In this document: piece after piece, positions 9,559 through 18,369 of the stretch
Position numbering within the stretch: position 1 is the first letter of the stretch
How the letters are laid out: every line of letters begins with the position of its first letter
Assembly (NCBI GenBank): GCA_937959265.1
Contig: CALGMA010000020.1
Location: forward strand, 1-64,000
Length of the DNA stretch: 64,000 bases
Reading direction: 5' to 3'
DNA from: an uncultured Anaerolineae bacterium
GTDB taxonomy: Bacteria; Chloroflexota; Anaerolineae; J036; Brachytrichaceae
Notes under the pieces: model-generated
The model's database searches: none
What the model was told of the DNA's origin: nothing
What the model saw: the letters and a program-made list of their open reading frames with translations, nothing else
Program-made: the position numbers and the translations under genes

Positions 9559-10677
9559 TTACGGCTTGGTTTTGATCGTGCCGTCAATGATTCCCTGGAT
9601 AATGCCGGGGAGATCATCCTTGACTTTCTGCGGGACGATCGAGTCGAGATCATGGAACGGCGCGATGCCGACGCCGTTATTTGCTAACGTGGCGACTTTG
9701 GTGCCGCCGCTGAATGTGCCGTCGGCGATGGCGCGGGCTGCCTCGACCACGCTCACGTCCAGCCGTTTGAGCACGCTGGTGAGCACGATGCTCTTGTATT
9801 CGGCGGCAGACTCATACCAGTCGCTGTCCACGCCGATCAGGTAGGCGTTGCCGCGTTCCAGGATCGCGGCAGCGGTGCCCAGACCCACCGGGCCGGCAAC
9901 CGGCATGATCACGTCGGCGCCTTCGTCCATGAGCGTCTCGCCCAGGCGGCGTCCGTCGTCAGTGCTTTCGAAGTTGCCGGTGAACAGGCCGTCGCCTTTG
10001 GCGCTGTCCCAACCCAACACTTGGACGTTGGCGTTGTTCTTCTCGTTGTAGTACTTGACGCCTTGCTCGAAGCCGATCATGAAGTCGGCGACGGGTGGGA
10101 TGTTGATACCGCCAAAGGTGCCGACTTTGCCGGTCTTCGACACGGATGCAGCGACGTAGCCGGCGAGGAATGCGCCTTGATCGGTGGCGTATACCTGGCC
10201 CCACACATTGGGAATCGCCGGATCGTAGGTGAAGTCGAGGATCTGGAACTTCTGATTAGGGTTTGCCGTCGCCGCGGCCTTCGTTGCGTCGCCCAGCAGG
10301 AAGCCGACGGTCACGATCAGGTCGCAGTTGGAGGCCAGGAATTCATTGATGTTCTTCTCGTAGTCGGTTTGCTGTTGCGACTCGAGGTAGCGCGCTTCGG
10401 CGCCAAACTCCTTGGTGACTTGTTGTGCGCCGGCCCAGGCAGTTTGGTTGAAACTTTTGTCGTCAATGCCGCCGACGTCGGTCACCTGGCAGACCTTACC
10501 GAGCTTGCCGGCAGCGGGTGCCTCGGTCGGTGCAGCAGGTGCCTCGGTCGGTGCAGCGGGTGCCTCCGTCGGTGCGGCGGGCGGTTGAGCTGGCGCGGCG
10601 GGTGTCGGTGGCGTAGTGCCGCAGGCAGCCAGAAGCAGCGCAGCCAACACAGGTGCTGTACTCAATGCCTTTCTCAT
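9559..10677 (-). CDS. BMP family substrate-binding lipoprotein
   Basis: Extracytoplasmic receptor of the basic membrane protein (BMP/PnrA/Med) family, 372 aa. The signal peptide ends in a lipobox L-A-A-C with the lipidated Cys at residue 19. A Pro/Thr/Glu/Ala linker of about 40 residues, made of three near-identical 21-bp repeats, follows. The mature domain starts K-V-C-Q-V-T-D-V-G-G-I-D-D-K-S-F-N-Q, the BMP hallmark that lines the nucleoside pocket. A good Shine-Dalgarno (AAGGAG) precedes the ATG. It is the first gene of the transporter operon. Confidence 0.92.
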   Translation of the reverse strand: MRKALSTAPVLAALLLAACGTTPPTPAAPAQPPAAPTEAPAAPTEAPAAPTEAPAAGKLGKVCQVTDVGGIDDKSFNQTAWAGAQQVTKEFGAEARYLESQQQTDYEKNINEFLASNCDLIVTVGFLLGDATKAAATANPNQKFQILDFTYDPAIPNVWGQVYATDQGAFLAGYVAASVSKTGKVGTFGGINIPPVADFMIGFEQGVKYYNEKNNANVQVLGWDSAKGDGLFTGNFESTDDGRRLGETLMDEGADVIMPVAGPVGLGTAAAILERGNAYLIGVDSDWYESAAEYKSIVLTSVLKRLDVSVVEAARAIADGTFSGGTKVATLANNGVGIAPFHDLDSIVPQKVKDDLPGIIQGIIDGTIKTKP

Positions 10678-10761
10678 AGTCTCTTCTCTCCTTCGTTCGT
10701 TAGAGTCTTCCGGCGGGCGATGGATGCGCGGATTTGCGCATCTGCGCTCATCTCGCCCCCG

Positions 10762-10789
10762 ATTCTATGGTAAAGGATGGTTTGAGCAA
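10762..10789 (-). promoter_or_regulatory. candidate promoter of the bmp transporter operon
   Basis: On the minus strand, TTGCTC (10784-10789) and TAGAAT (10762-10767) are separated by 16 bp, about 85 bp before the lipoprotein start. A 7-bp inverted repeat (GATGCGC / GCGCATC, 10723-10742) lies in the leader. I looked for a purine riboswitch core and did not see one. Confidence 0.4.
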
Positions 10790-10822
10790 ATTCGGGTCTT
10801 CTGCTCACTGCCACTGCGCTGC

Positions 10823-12205
10823 TCAACCGCGCAGCGCTGCAATCTTCCGGTTGAGTTCAGGGATCTTGGCTTGTTCGGCCAACCACCACTCAGGGTCGAG
10901 CTGGGCGTTGAGTTCCTCGACCGTCTTGCCCTGCTGTTCGACCCAGGTGTAGTACTTCAAGTTGTGCCACTGGCGGCGATTGTCGGGCGTGCCGTCTCTG
11001 ATCCAATCGGTCTTTTGGCGATGAAGCACCTCGCCCATGCAGGCTTCGGCTGCTGCCGGTGTCAACGGGTGTTGCGCCTCCCAGGCTTGCATCACGGAGC
11101 GGTAGCGATCTGGCCCGTCGGTGGCCACGGTCACGATGACGTCGCGCTTGCCCAGGCCGAAGTGTTTGGCCGTCTTGATCGCGCCGATCAGGTTGCACAC
11201 GCCGCTGATGCCGAACGTGCCGGCGATTTGGCAGGCCGTCTCGCCATCCACGCCGCAGCGCATCATCGCTTCGCCGCCGATCGGATGGGTGAAGACTTGT
11301 AACACGCGCAGGCATTCGATGTCGTCAATGCAGGCTAGCCCGTCCATGTTGGTGACGTGGTGGATCCAGGTCACGTGTTTGTCGCCGATGCCTTGGATCT
11401 CGTGGCTGCCGTAGCCGTTGTTGTAGAGGGTGGGGCACTGAACTGGCTCCAGGCCAATGACTTTGCAATCGGGGAAGACCTGCTTCAGCCGGTCGCCGGC
11501 GGCGATGGTGCCGGCGCTGCCCATCGCCGAGCAGAATGCGGCGATGCGATGCGCGCCGAGCGCTTCCTTGAGTTCGACGATGGTGTTGCCGGTGACGTAG
11601 TAGTGAAAGCGATAGTTCCCCATCTCGCTGAACTGGTTCATGATGCGCACCGTGTCGGGATGTTCGCGTATCAGTCGCTTGCACTCGTCGTAGATCTCTT
11701 TGACGTTGCTTTCGCTGCCGTAGGTTTTGATGTAGCTTGCGCCGTAGCTCTCGATTTTCTCGAACCGCTCTCGGCTCATGCCCTCGGGCAAGATCACCAT
11801 GCTCCTGAAGCCGGCGCGCGGCCCAACCCATGAGCCGCCGATGCCGTAGTTGCCGGTGCTGGGAAATACGAGCGTGTGCTTATCCGGCGCGATCTCTCCG
11901 TTGACGTACTTCTCGATGAGCACCGAATAAGCCGGCCCGACCTTGTGGCTGCCGGTAGGAAAGTCCTTCGCGATCAACACTATGATTTCGGCATCCACGT
12001 TGGTCAGCGCGCGGGGCATGACCAGGTAGTTGATCGGATGCTTGCCATCCCGTGGATCGGCGTCCGGCTTGAGCCAGTTGATGTTGAACAAGTTAATCGG
12101 GTCGAGCGGCGCTTCGGCGCGCGCGTGAGCCGCGCGTTCGCGGATGACGGGATCCACCTGTTGTGGATGCAACATCTCTTCGAAGGTAGGGAAGAGGGTC
12201 TTCAT
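10823..12205 (-). CDS. PLP-dependent enzyme, fold type II (tryptophan synthase beta / cysteine synthase superfamily)
   Basis: A 460-aa cytoplasmic enzyme. Schiff-base lysine is most likely K88 in G-S-H-K-V-G. The substrate-binding Asn loop is S-T-G-N-Y-G, and the phosphate-cup loop is G-S-A-G-T-I-A-A-G. The reaction is not clear: lyases (diaminopropionate, threonine/serine dehydratases), cysteine synthases and desulfhydrases share the fold. Length and motif spacing do not match a named member that I recognise. It lies upstream of the bmp operon on the same strand, 145 bp away and with a separate promoter candidate between them. Confidence 0.75.
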   Translation of the reverse strand: MKTLFPTFEEMLHPQQVDPVIRERAAHARAEAPLDPINLFNINWLKPDADPRDGKHPINYLVMPRALTNVDAEIIVLIAKDFPTGSHKVGPAYSVLIEKYVNGEIAPDKHTLVFPSTGNYGIGGSWVGPRAGFRSMVILPEGMSRERFEKIESYGASYIKTYGSESNVKEIYDECKRLIREHPDTVRIMNQFSEMGNYRFHYYVTGNTIVELKEALGAHRIAAFCSAMGSAGTIAAGDRLKQVFPDCKVIGLEPVQCPTLYNNGYGSHEIQGIGDKHVTWIHHVTNMDGLACIDDIECLRVLQVFTHPIGGEAMMRCGVDGETACQIAGTFGISGVCNLIGAIKTAKHFGLGKRDVIVTVATDGPDRYRSVMQAWEAQHPLTPAAAEACMGEVLHRQKTDWIRDGTPDNRRQWHNLKYYTWVEQQGKTVEELNAQLDPEWWLAEQAKIPELNRKIAALRG

Positions 12206-12252
12206 GTAAGGCTCCTGTGAGCTGAGATGTTAGCACGTGGGTGCGTTGCGGT

Positions 12253-13068
12253 TCATTTGTCGTCCAGCGTGAGGCTGAGGCCGGGGACCGGCGCGAACAC
12301 GTGGCCGTCGAACTCGCGCTGCGCTTCTTCGATGAGCACGCGTTCTTGGCCTTCGTACATCGCGTCAATGTGCACGAGCGCTAGGCGCTTGGCCCCGGCG
12401 GCTTTGGCGTTGCGCCCGGCGATTTGCGCGGTGCTGTGGCCGTAGATGCCTGCGGCGTACTCCGGATTGAGCGTGGCGCTGTAGGCCGCTTCGTGGACGA
12501 GCAGCTCGGCGTCGCGCGCCAGTAACGCAATGTGATCGTTGGGGCCGGTGTCGCCGGTGAAGGCGATGATGTGGTTCCCGAACTGATGGCGCGTTTCGAT
12601 GCGCAGGCCGAGCGAAGGCGCGAAGTCCGAATGCGCCATCGGCACGGTTGTCAGCATGATGTTGGGATGAATTTGCGTCTGGCCGATGCGCTCCTGCGGC
12701 ACAATGATGCGTGGTGCGCTCTCGGCCACGCCATCCATCGGCCCATAGCTCACGCCCATCAATGTGTCGAGGGCATCGAACGTCTGCGCGCTGGCAATGA
12801 GCGTAGGCACTTGTAGCTGTGCATCCGCGCTGATTTCATACCACAGCATCAGCATTGGATAGCCTAGCGCATGATCGCCGTGGCGATGGGTGAAGAAGAT
12901 GTGCGTGATTTCTGCCGGCGAGACGCCCACCGCGTCGAGTTGTTGCAGGATGGCCGGCCCGCAGTCAATCAGGATGCGTTCGTTGCCAATACAGATGAGA
13001 TAGGCGGTATTGGTGCTGTTGCGCATGGGGATCGCTGCCCCCACGCCAAGGAAGATGATTTCGATCAT
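12253..13068 (-). CDS. metallo-beta-lactamase fold hydrolase, ribonuclease Z-like
   Basis: A 271-aa MBL-fold protein with the metal-binding motif T-H-R-H-G-D-H (H61, H63, D65, H66), followed by A-F-T-G-D-T-G-P and a later H-E-A-A-Y motif as in the ElaC/RNase Z family. It lacks a recognisable long flexible arm, so it may be a small RNase Z-like phosphodiesterase rather than the tRNA 3' endonuclease. It lies only 4 bp from the glyoxalase-fold gene upstream, so the two are probably co-transcribed. Confidence 0.78.
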   Translation of the reverse strand: MIEIIFLGVGAAIPMRNSTNTAYLICIGNERILIDCGPAILQQLDAVGVSPAEITHIFFTHRHGDHALGYPMLMLWYEISADAQLQVPTLIASAQTFDALDTLMGVSYGPMDGVAESAPRIIVPQERIGQTQIHPNIMLTTVPMAHSDFAPSLGLRIETRHQFGNHIIAFTGDTGPNDHIALLARDAELLVHEAAYSATLNPEYAAGIYGHSTAQIAGRNAKAAGAKRLALVHIDAMYEGQERVLIEEAQREFDGHVFAPVPGLSLTLDDK

Positions 13069-13072
13069 AGCG

Positions 13073-13798
13073 TTAGTCTTTTGCGTTTTGTGGTCTCACC
13101 GGATACTGCCACAAGCCGCCACCGGCGAGCGCAACGGTGAGCGAGGCCGGCCCTGGCCCGCGCCAAGTCAGCGCCGGATATTCCGACAGCCGGCGCATGC
13201 GCAGCATGGTGCCGCCTACAGTGAATGTGTGCGGCTCATCAGTGCTAATTACCGCGCTGCTGAGTAGTATCGTCAGGTCGCGCGCGGCGCGGTCGGGATC
13301 GTTGACGGTGATAGTGAAGTCGGTGATCCCTCGCGCGCCGTTGGGATGGCTGCGTCGCTCGCCTTCAGGGACGCGCAGTTCGCGCGGCGTCAAGTCCTCG
13401 ATGAGGAAAGGCAATCCCTCGGTGTTTTGTGGCGGCCAACTCGTTCGCCAGCGGATGGTGACGCCATCGGGGCGTTGTCGCCCGCCTTCGATGGCTTGTG
13501 TGTAGTCGAGGCCGCGACCGTTGACCTGCTGCACGAATGCTGGCAGATCGTGCACAGTGATGGCGTAATCAATCGGCCCGGGGAAGGCGCGGAAGCGATC
13601 CCAGCGATGTGCCGTGCTGGTCTGGGTGCGAAAGGCAAGCAGCTCGATGTAGCTGCCGTCGGCGAAGCAGATCAGGGCGTTGTGAGTGAGGCCGTCGGCA
13701 TGCACACCGCCTGGGGTGATGTTGAAGCCGGCGTCGTGCCACTGCTGTTGAGCGGCATCGAGGTCTTCAACCAAGATGACGATATGGTCGAGTTCCAT
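13073..13798 (-). CDS. VOC / glyoxalase-like domain protein
   Basis: A 241-aa protein beginning M-E-L-D-H-I-V-I-L-V-E-D-L, the first beta strand of a vicinal-oxygen-chelate domain with His as the first metal ligand. It continues as a Glyoxalase_3-type (PF13468-like) double module, with a second ligand region at S-Y-I-E-L-L-A-F. The dioxygenase or lyase substrate cannot be told from sequence. It is divergent from the sugar ABC operon at 13975. Confidence 0.7.
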   Translation of the reverse strand: MELDHIVILVEDLDAAQQQWHDAGFNITPGGVHADGLTHNALICFADGSYIELLAFRTQTSTAHRWDRFRAFPGPIDYAITVHDLPAFVQQVNGRGLDYTQAIEGGRQRPDGVTIRWRTSWPPQNTEGLPFLIEDLTPRELRVPEGERRSHPNGARGITDFTITVNDPDRAARDLTILLSSAVISTDEPHTFTVGGTMLRMRRLSEYPALTWRGPGPASLTVALAGGGLWQYPVRPQNAKD

Positions 13799-13827
13799 CG
13801 CGCGCGAAGTATAGACTGCTCATGTGC

Positions 13828-13847
13828 CGTGCAAGAAGAAGTGCACG
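13828..13847. repeat. inverted repeat upstream of the sugar ABC operon
   Basis: CGTGCA and TGCACG flank an 8-bp spacer. Starting 7 bp earlier, the segment resembles the left part of the hairpin at 15403-15438 inside the same operon. It lies just upstream of the promoter, so it is a candidate operator. Confidence 0.4.
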
Positions 13848-13857
13848 CTTGCATCGT

Positions 13858-13886
13858 TTGACATAGTCAGCCGTGATGTGTATTCT
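13858..13886 (+). promoter_or_regulatory. sigma70-type promoter of the sugar ABC operon
   Basis: Perfect TTGACA at 13858-13863, a 17-bp spacer, then TATTCT at 13881-13886. It gives a leader of about 80 nt before the ATG at 13975, which has a strong Shine-Dalgarno (AGGAGG). Confidence 0.65.
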
Positions 13887-13974
13887 CCCCTCTGCCGTCG
13901 TCCTAGCAACTTTCTCTCATCGAGAAAGGGTGGCCGTCCCAGCGATCTATCTCGATTCCAGGAGGATAAATTCC

Positions 13975-15363
13975 ATGTCGAAGACAACCTCGCGTCGCCA
14001 GTTTCTCCGTATAGTGGGTGGCACTGTGGCCGCCGGCGCATTGGCTGCATGCGCTACACCTGCTGCACCGCCGATGACCAGCGCAGAGCAACAGCCGTCA
14101 GCGTCAGAGCCGTCCACGGTCTCCGAACCCACGACAGCCAAAGGTGAGAAAGTGCTCTTGAAGTGGGATACCTTTCGCGGTCCTGGTACCGGGTGGAATG
14201 AAGAACGCATCAAGACCTTTCAAGAACAGAATCCAAACGTCGAGATCGAATTTCGTCCACTCACAGGTGCCAGCCAGCAGGATAACTATGGAAAGATGTA
14301 TGCTCAGTTCGCTGCGGGTGACCTGGGTGATGTGATCGCATTCGACCCATCGCACTTTCATTTTTGGCGTGCAATTGACAAAGGCATCATCCGCCCGATA
14401 GACGACTTGGTCGCTGCTGACAAGACCGATCTAAAGCAGTGGTTCGATCAGTTCATCAGCTTGCAGTACCACAAAGGAAAATTGTATGGACTGCCGAGCT
14501 GGGGATGGGCGGGGCAGGACACCGTCGTCATCAACGCCTTACACTTGAAGGAAGCAGGTATCACGCCACCTGATCCAGTGAGCCATGACACGTCTATGGA
14601 GACCTATGCCGCGTGGGCACGTCAGCTCCACAAAAAGGACGAACGCTTCGGTCTGGGCATCGTTTATGACGAAGGGCATTTGGTGACGCTGACTCGCGCA
14701 TTTAACGGAGACCTCATTGATGTGGAAGGCAAAAAGTGTCTGTTGATGGATGACAAGAACGCGCAGGAGGCGCTGCGCTGGGCGTATAAGTTGGCGGTGG
14801 AGGAGAAGATTCTGCCACGGCCAGCCGATATGCAGAATATGGCCTCTGCTCTGCTCGATGGCAAGTTGTCCATGTATTGGGGTGGCTCGCTTAATGTGCG
14901 CAACTTCAAGCGCGATATCAAGGATCCGTCAGTTGCCGAAGCGACGCAAGGGTTGTTGCCCACGCGCACTGATGGTAGACCGCCGTCTCAGATACGCGGC
15001 GGTACTTGGAACATCCTCAAGAACTCAAAGTATCCACAGGAGGCATTTCAGTTCATCAAGCATATCGCTGGCTTTGAGGGCACGATGGGCTTCAACCTGG
15101 TCGCCGGTCAGGGTGCATTTGTGAGGCCGGATGTTCTGCAAGAGCTGGTTAAACGGGATTCAGTTCATGAGTGGTTCATTCCGAACCTGGAGAACGGGAT
15201 CCCTGCGCATGCTCCGGCTAATTCGCGAGGCCGAGAGTACACCGATGCCTGTCAGCAGTGGGCCACGCGGATGATGGATCCCAGTGAGAACATCCCCTTC
15301 GAACAGGGCCTGCAGGATCTGTATAACAACATCCAAAAGGTCTTGGATATGGAGCCGGCATAA
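13975..15363 (+). CDS. carbohydrate ABC transporter substrate-binding lipoprotein (family 1)
   Basis: A 462-aa extracellular solute-binding protein (MalE/UgpB type, COG1653). Start at ATG 13975, preceded by AGGAGG. The N terminus is a twin-arginine signal S-R-R-Q-F-L-R followed by a hydrophobic stretch and lipobox L-A-A-C (Cys 26), so it is predicted to be Tat-exported and lipidated. The mature domain has the family L-K-W-D-T-F and N-P-N-V-E-I-E-F strands. It is the first gene of a three-gene importer operon. The substrate is unknown. Confidence 0.88.
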   Translation: MSKTTSRRQFLRIVGGTVAAGALAACATPAAPPMTSAEQQPSASEPSTVSEPTTAKGEKVLLKWDTFRGPGTGWNEERIKTFQEQNPNVEIEFRPLTGASQQDNYGKMYAQFAAGDLGDVIAFDPSHFHFWRAIDKGIIRPIDDLVAADKTDLKQWFDQFISLQYHKGKLYGLPSWGWAGQDTVVINALHLKEAGITPPDPVSHDTSMETYAAWARQLHKKDERFGLGIVYDEGHLVTLTRAFNGDLIDVEGKKCLLMDDKNAQEALRWAYKLAVEEKILPRPADMQNMASALLDGKLSMYWGGSLNVRNFKRDIKDPSVAEATQGLLPTRTDGRPPSQIRGGTWNILKNSKYPQEAFQFIKHIAGFEGTMGFNLVAGQGAFVRPDVLQELVKRDSVHEWFIPNLENGIPAHAPANSRGREYTDACQQWATRMMDPSENIPFEQGLQDLYNNIQKVLDMEPA

Positions 15364-15402
15364 CCAGCAAGCGACTGCTGCGATGCCTGTATGAACATGG
15401 CT

Positions 15403-15438
15403 CATGTCGCGTGCAGAAGAATCCCTGCACGCGACATG
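15403..15438 (+). terminator. strong intercistronic hairpin (attenuator / mRNA stabiliser)
   Basis: Perfect 14-bp stem, CATGTCGCGTGCAG against CTGCACGCGACATG with an 8-nt loop, lying between the binding-protein gene and the first permease. There is no T-tract. It probably protects or partly terminates the binding-protein message, as known for malE-malF type operons. Confidence 0.65.
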
Positions 15439-15457
15439 CGCATATCAGGAGGCGCGC

Positions 15458-16399
15458 ATGACGATTGTGCCCGTTGCTAAGAAGAAAATAAGATTGGGGA
15501 GACGTGCTTTGGCTGCGCAGCACCGCCAAAACTTGTATGGCTATCTTTTCATGCTGCCCTGGCTGCTTGGATTTTTTGGCCTATTTATCGGCCCCGGACT
15601 CTATTCTTTCTACTTGAGTTTCACAAAGTACGATGTGTTGAGCCCTCCTGAGTTTATCGGTCTCAGGAACTATGTGAACATGTTCACCAAGGATAATCTG
15701 TTTTGGCCATCCCTGGGACGCACGGCCTATTACACATTGCTGAGCGTGCCGCTGAGCGTCATTGGTTCAATGTTTCTAGCCATTTTGCTGAATTCCAAGC
15801 TGCGCGGCGTCACCGTCTATCGCACATTGTTCTTCATGCCCTCCCTCGTGCCTTTGGTTGCATCGGTCTTGCTGTTCAAATGGCTGTTGAACAGCGACTT
15901 CGGCATCGTCAATCAGGCGTTGCGAGATATGGGCGTCGAGCGTCCGCCGGGCTGGTTCTCGGACAGTCAATGGGCGATTCCTTCGCTGGTATTACTACGC
16001 TTGTGGGGGGCCATTGGCGGGACGCAGATGATCATCTTCCTGGCCGGTCTGCAGGGTGTGCCCAGCGAGCTCTACGATGCGGCTGCTATTGATGGAGCCA
16101 ATTCTTGGCAGTCCACCCGGCATGTGACTATACCGATGTTAACGCCTACAATTTTCTTCAACACAGTGCTGGGCATCATCGGCGCTATGCAGACGTTTGC
16201 GGCTGCATTTGTCGCTACCGAAGGCGGTCCGGGATTTGCCACTTGGTTCTTTGCGCTGCACATTTGGAAGCAGGCGTTCGATTACTTCAACATGGGGTAT
16301 GGAGCAGCGCTGGCCTGGGTGCTCGCGGTCATCATCGTGATTTTGACCTTGATCCAAATGCGCTTGTCTAAGCGTCTCGTTTTCTATTACGGTGAATGA
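15458..16399 (+). CDS. carbohydrate ABC transporter permease (MalF/UgpA type)
   Basis: A 313-aa inner-membrane permease with six predicted membrane segments. Start at ATG 15458, directly after AGGAGG; the open frame extends back to 15404, but that region is the intercistronic hairpin. The ATPase-contacting EAA loop reads L-Y-D-A-A-A-I-D-G-A-N followed by I-P-M-L. It pairs with the permease starting 10 bp later. No cognate ATPase is encoded nearby. Confidence 0.9.
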   Translation: MTIVPVAKKKIRLGRRALAAQHRQNLYGYLFMLPWLLGFFGLFIGPGLYSFYLSFTKYDVLSPPEFIGLRNYVNMFTKDNLFWPSLGRTAYYTLLSVPLSVIGSMFLAILLNSKLRGVTVYRTLFFMPSLVPLVASVLLFKWLLNSDFGIVNQALRDMGVERPPGWFSDSQWAIPSLVLLRLWGAIGGTQMIIFLAGLQGVPSELYDAAAIDGANSWQSTRHVTIPMLTPTIFFNTVLGIIGAMQTFAAAFVATEGGPGFATWFFALHIWKQAFDYFNMGYGAALAWVLAVIIVILTLIQMRLSKRLVFYYGE

Positions 16400-16408
16400 G
16401 CATAAGCG

Positions 16409-17317
16409 ATGACAACAGCTTCGACTCGATCTTCTACACCGGCTGTTTCTGCTGATCGTGTCTCGGCGCGTGCAAGGCGATCCCATCGCATCAGGAAGTT
16501 CCTCACCTATGTCGTTCTCACCGTCTTTGGTCTGTTCTTCGCTTTTCCACTTTTCTGGACAGCGTCGAGTTCATTGCAGACCTGGCAGGAGTTGCGCTCC
16601 TATACACCGCACCTTTTGCCGGAGGTTCCCCAGTGGTCTAACTACGCCGACGTCTTCAGGCTGGTGCCATTCGCCCGCTGGATGCTGAATAGTTTCACCA
16701 TTGTGTTCATTACCATACCGGGGACGATTTTCACCGCCACAATGACCGCTTACGCTTTTGCCCGTTTCAACTTCTTTGCCAAAAATGTTTGGTTCATTCT
16801 TCTGTTGAGCACGATGATGATCCCGGCGATTGTCACATTTATTCCCCAGTATCTGCTGTTCTTCAACCTGAAGCTGATAGACACTTACGTTCCGTTGACG
16901 ATCGGTGCATGGCTGGGTGGCGGTGCTTTCATGATCTTTCTTCTCCGTCAGTTCATCATGAGCATCCCGAGAGATCTGGACGAAGCTGCCACGATAGACG
17001 GAGCCGGTCCATTCCGAATCTTGTGGAGCGTACTGGTGCCGCTCATGAAGCCAGCGTTGACTACCGTCGCTATCTTGCAGTTTCTAACAGACTGGAATGA
17101 CTTCTTTGGGCCGTTCATCTATCTCAACACTATGACGCGCTATACAGCAGCCTTGGGCTTACGCACCTTCCAAAACATGGCGCTAGAGACTACCGACCCA
17201 CGCGACCATCTGCTGATGGCCGGTGCCGCGATCATGACTATCCCAGTGTTGATCCTATTCGCTGTTGCGCAACGTCACTTCGTGTCCGGCGTGGTGCTGA
17301 GCGGGTTGAAGGTATGA
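16409..17317 (+). CDS. carbohydrate ABC transporter permease (MalG/UgpE type)
   Basis: A 302-aa inner-membrane permease, six membrane segments after a basic N terminus. The EAA loop is L-D-E-A-A-T-I-D-G-A-G with the downstream V-P-L-M-K-P. It is the last gene of the operon, and the secreted-protein gene on the other strand converges after 14 bp. An ATPase of the MsmK/UgpC type encoded elsewhere is presumably shared. Confidence 0.9.
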   Translation: MTTASTRSSTPAVSADRVSARARRSHRIRKFLTYVVLTVFGLFFAFPLFWTASSSLQTWQELRSYTPHLLPEVPQWSNYADVFRLVPFARWMLNSFTIVFITIPGTIFTATMTAYAFARFNFFAKNVWFILLLSTMMIPAIVTFIPQYLLFFNLKLIDTYVPLTIGAWLGGGAFMIFLLRQFIMSIPRDLDEAATIDGAGPFRILWSVLVPLMKPALTTVAILQFLTDWNDFFGPFIYLNTMTRYTAALGLRTFQNMALETTDPRDHLLMAGAAIMTIPVLILFAVAQRHFVSGVVLSGLKV

Positions 17318-17331
17318 GTGCTTGCCGCCCC

Positions 17332-18111
17332 TCATTTGATGCTCACCCGAACCGGAGGTGTGACGTTTGATGCGGAGCAACCAGTGTCTGTGCCGTCGCC
17401 GCTCACAGTGCACACGCGGTAGAGGTAATCACCGGCGTTTACGTTCGCATCAGTGCACACGTAGAGGGTACGACTGGTGATGGGCAGCGAGCAGGTGCGC
17501 ACCATGCGCCACGCTGCACCGTTGTTACTCGATCGCTCCACGAGAAACGCCCCATCGAAACGTATGTCGGTAAACAGCCAACTCAGACTCACCGAACGCG
17601 TATCGGTGAGCGTGCTGGTCGTCGCGCGTAGGGCGCATGGCATTTGAGTAGGGGGATAGTCCACCCGCACGACCCCACGCGCCGAACCCCGTCCATTCAC
17701 CGTGTTCACTGTGATTTTCCACCCGCTGACGCGATTGACGTCGGATGGAAATGCTGCATAGCTCACCCACAGCGGAACGGCGTTGCTCGCAGATCCGGTG
17801 ATGGAGACGTACGGCGTAGCACGGTCAGATCCGCTCAGGGCAAGCTGTAACTTGTCGGCTTTGGGACCGCCCCCTGTCGAACTCGTCCATGGCCGGATGT
17901 ATGCCTGGATGCATCCTGGCGTGGTCACTTTGAATTCGAACGCTTTGGCATTACCCGACTGTGTAGGCAGCTCGAAGGCGAAGTCAACTGATGTCGCCGG
18001 CGGTGCGGCAACGCCATGGTTCGTTGGGGCCAGCGTCGCAGTTAGGCCTAGCGCGGCTACCGTTGTGGCGCACGCGGTCAGGTATTTCATTCGGTAAGTC
18101 CACTGTGCCAT
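17332..18111 (-). CDS. secreted hypothetical protein with a C-terminal fibronectin III-like region
   Basis: About 259 aa. A signal peptide is visible after a second possible start at 18090 (K-Y-L-T-A-C-A-T-T-V-A-A-L-G), with a probable cleavage site near G-V-A-A-P. The middle region resembles a pre-peptidase-type beta domain. The last 90 residues (S-L-S-W-L-F-T-D then Y-L-Y-R-V-C) resemble an FN3 domain with paired cysteines. The open frame extends to 18198, but that part has no export signal at its N terminus. Probably cell-surface; function unknown. Confidence 0.6.
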   Translation of the reverse strand: MAQWTYRMKYLTACATTVAALGLTATLAPTNHGVAAPPATSVDFAFELPTQSGNAKAFEFKVTTPGCIQAYIRPWTSSTGGGPKADKLQLALSGSDRATPYVSITGSASNAVPLWVSYAAFPSDVNRVSGWKITVNTVNGRGSARGVVRVDYPPTQMPCALRATTSTLTDTRSVSLSWLFTDIRFDGAFLVERSSNNGAAWRMVRTCSLPITSRTLYVCTDANVNAGDYLYRVCTVSGDGTDTGCSASNVTPPVRVSIK

Positions 18112-18242
18112 CTTTTGATTGTCGCCACGCGCACAAAAGTCTACAAGATTTCTGTGTTCGCTCTCATCGGCCTGCTTCCCCCCAACGCAAACACACAAGC
18201 CAAATGCAGCGAACGGAGCCTGGTTTTCGATGCATGCGGCCG

Positions 18243-18258
18243 CTGCACATATGTGCAG
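18243..18258. promoter_or_regulatory. 16-bp perfect palindrome, candidate operator
   Basis: CTGCACATATGTGCAG is fully self-complementary. It lies 132 bp upstream of the secreted-protein gene in an otherwise featureless 258-bp gap. Its half-site CTGCAC also occurs in the hairpin at 15403-15438, so a common regulator is possible but unproven. Confidence 0.4.
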
Positions 18259-18369
18259 TATGGTCAGCGGCGCAAACGTTGATATTTTGCCTAACTTGGC
18301 TTAGAAGTCAAAGTGCATCGTTCTAAGCGCTCGAATTAGGCAGGATTGGCAAACGCGTAGTGCCATTCG

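Noticed and set aside
10515-10600. 21-bp tandem repeats in the BMP lipoprotein gene counted with the heptad family
   Set aside because: They encode a codon-phased Pro/Thr/Glu/Ala linker typical of lipoproteins. The unit is 21 bp with no 7-bp sub-period, so it is ordinary low-complexity protein sequence.
10678-10822. Purine riboswitch in the leader of the nucleoside-type transporter
   Set aside because: The leader lacks the conserved purine riboswitch core. It has only a 7-bp hairpin and a plausible promoter.
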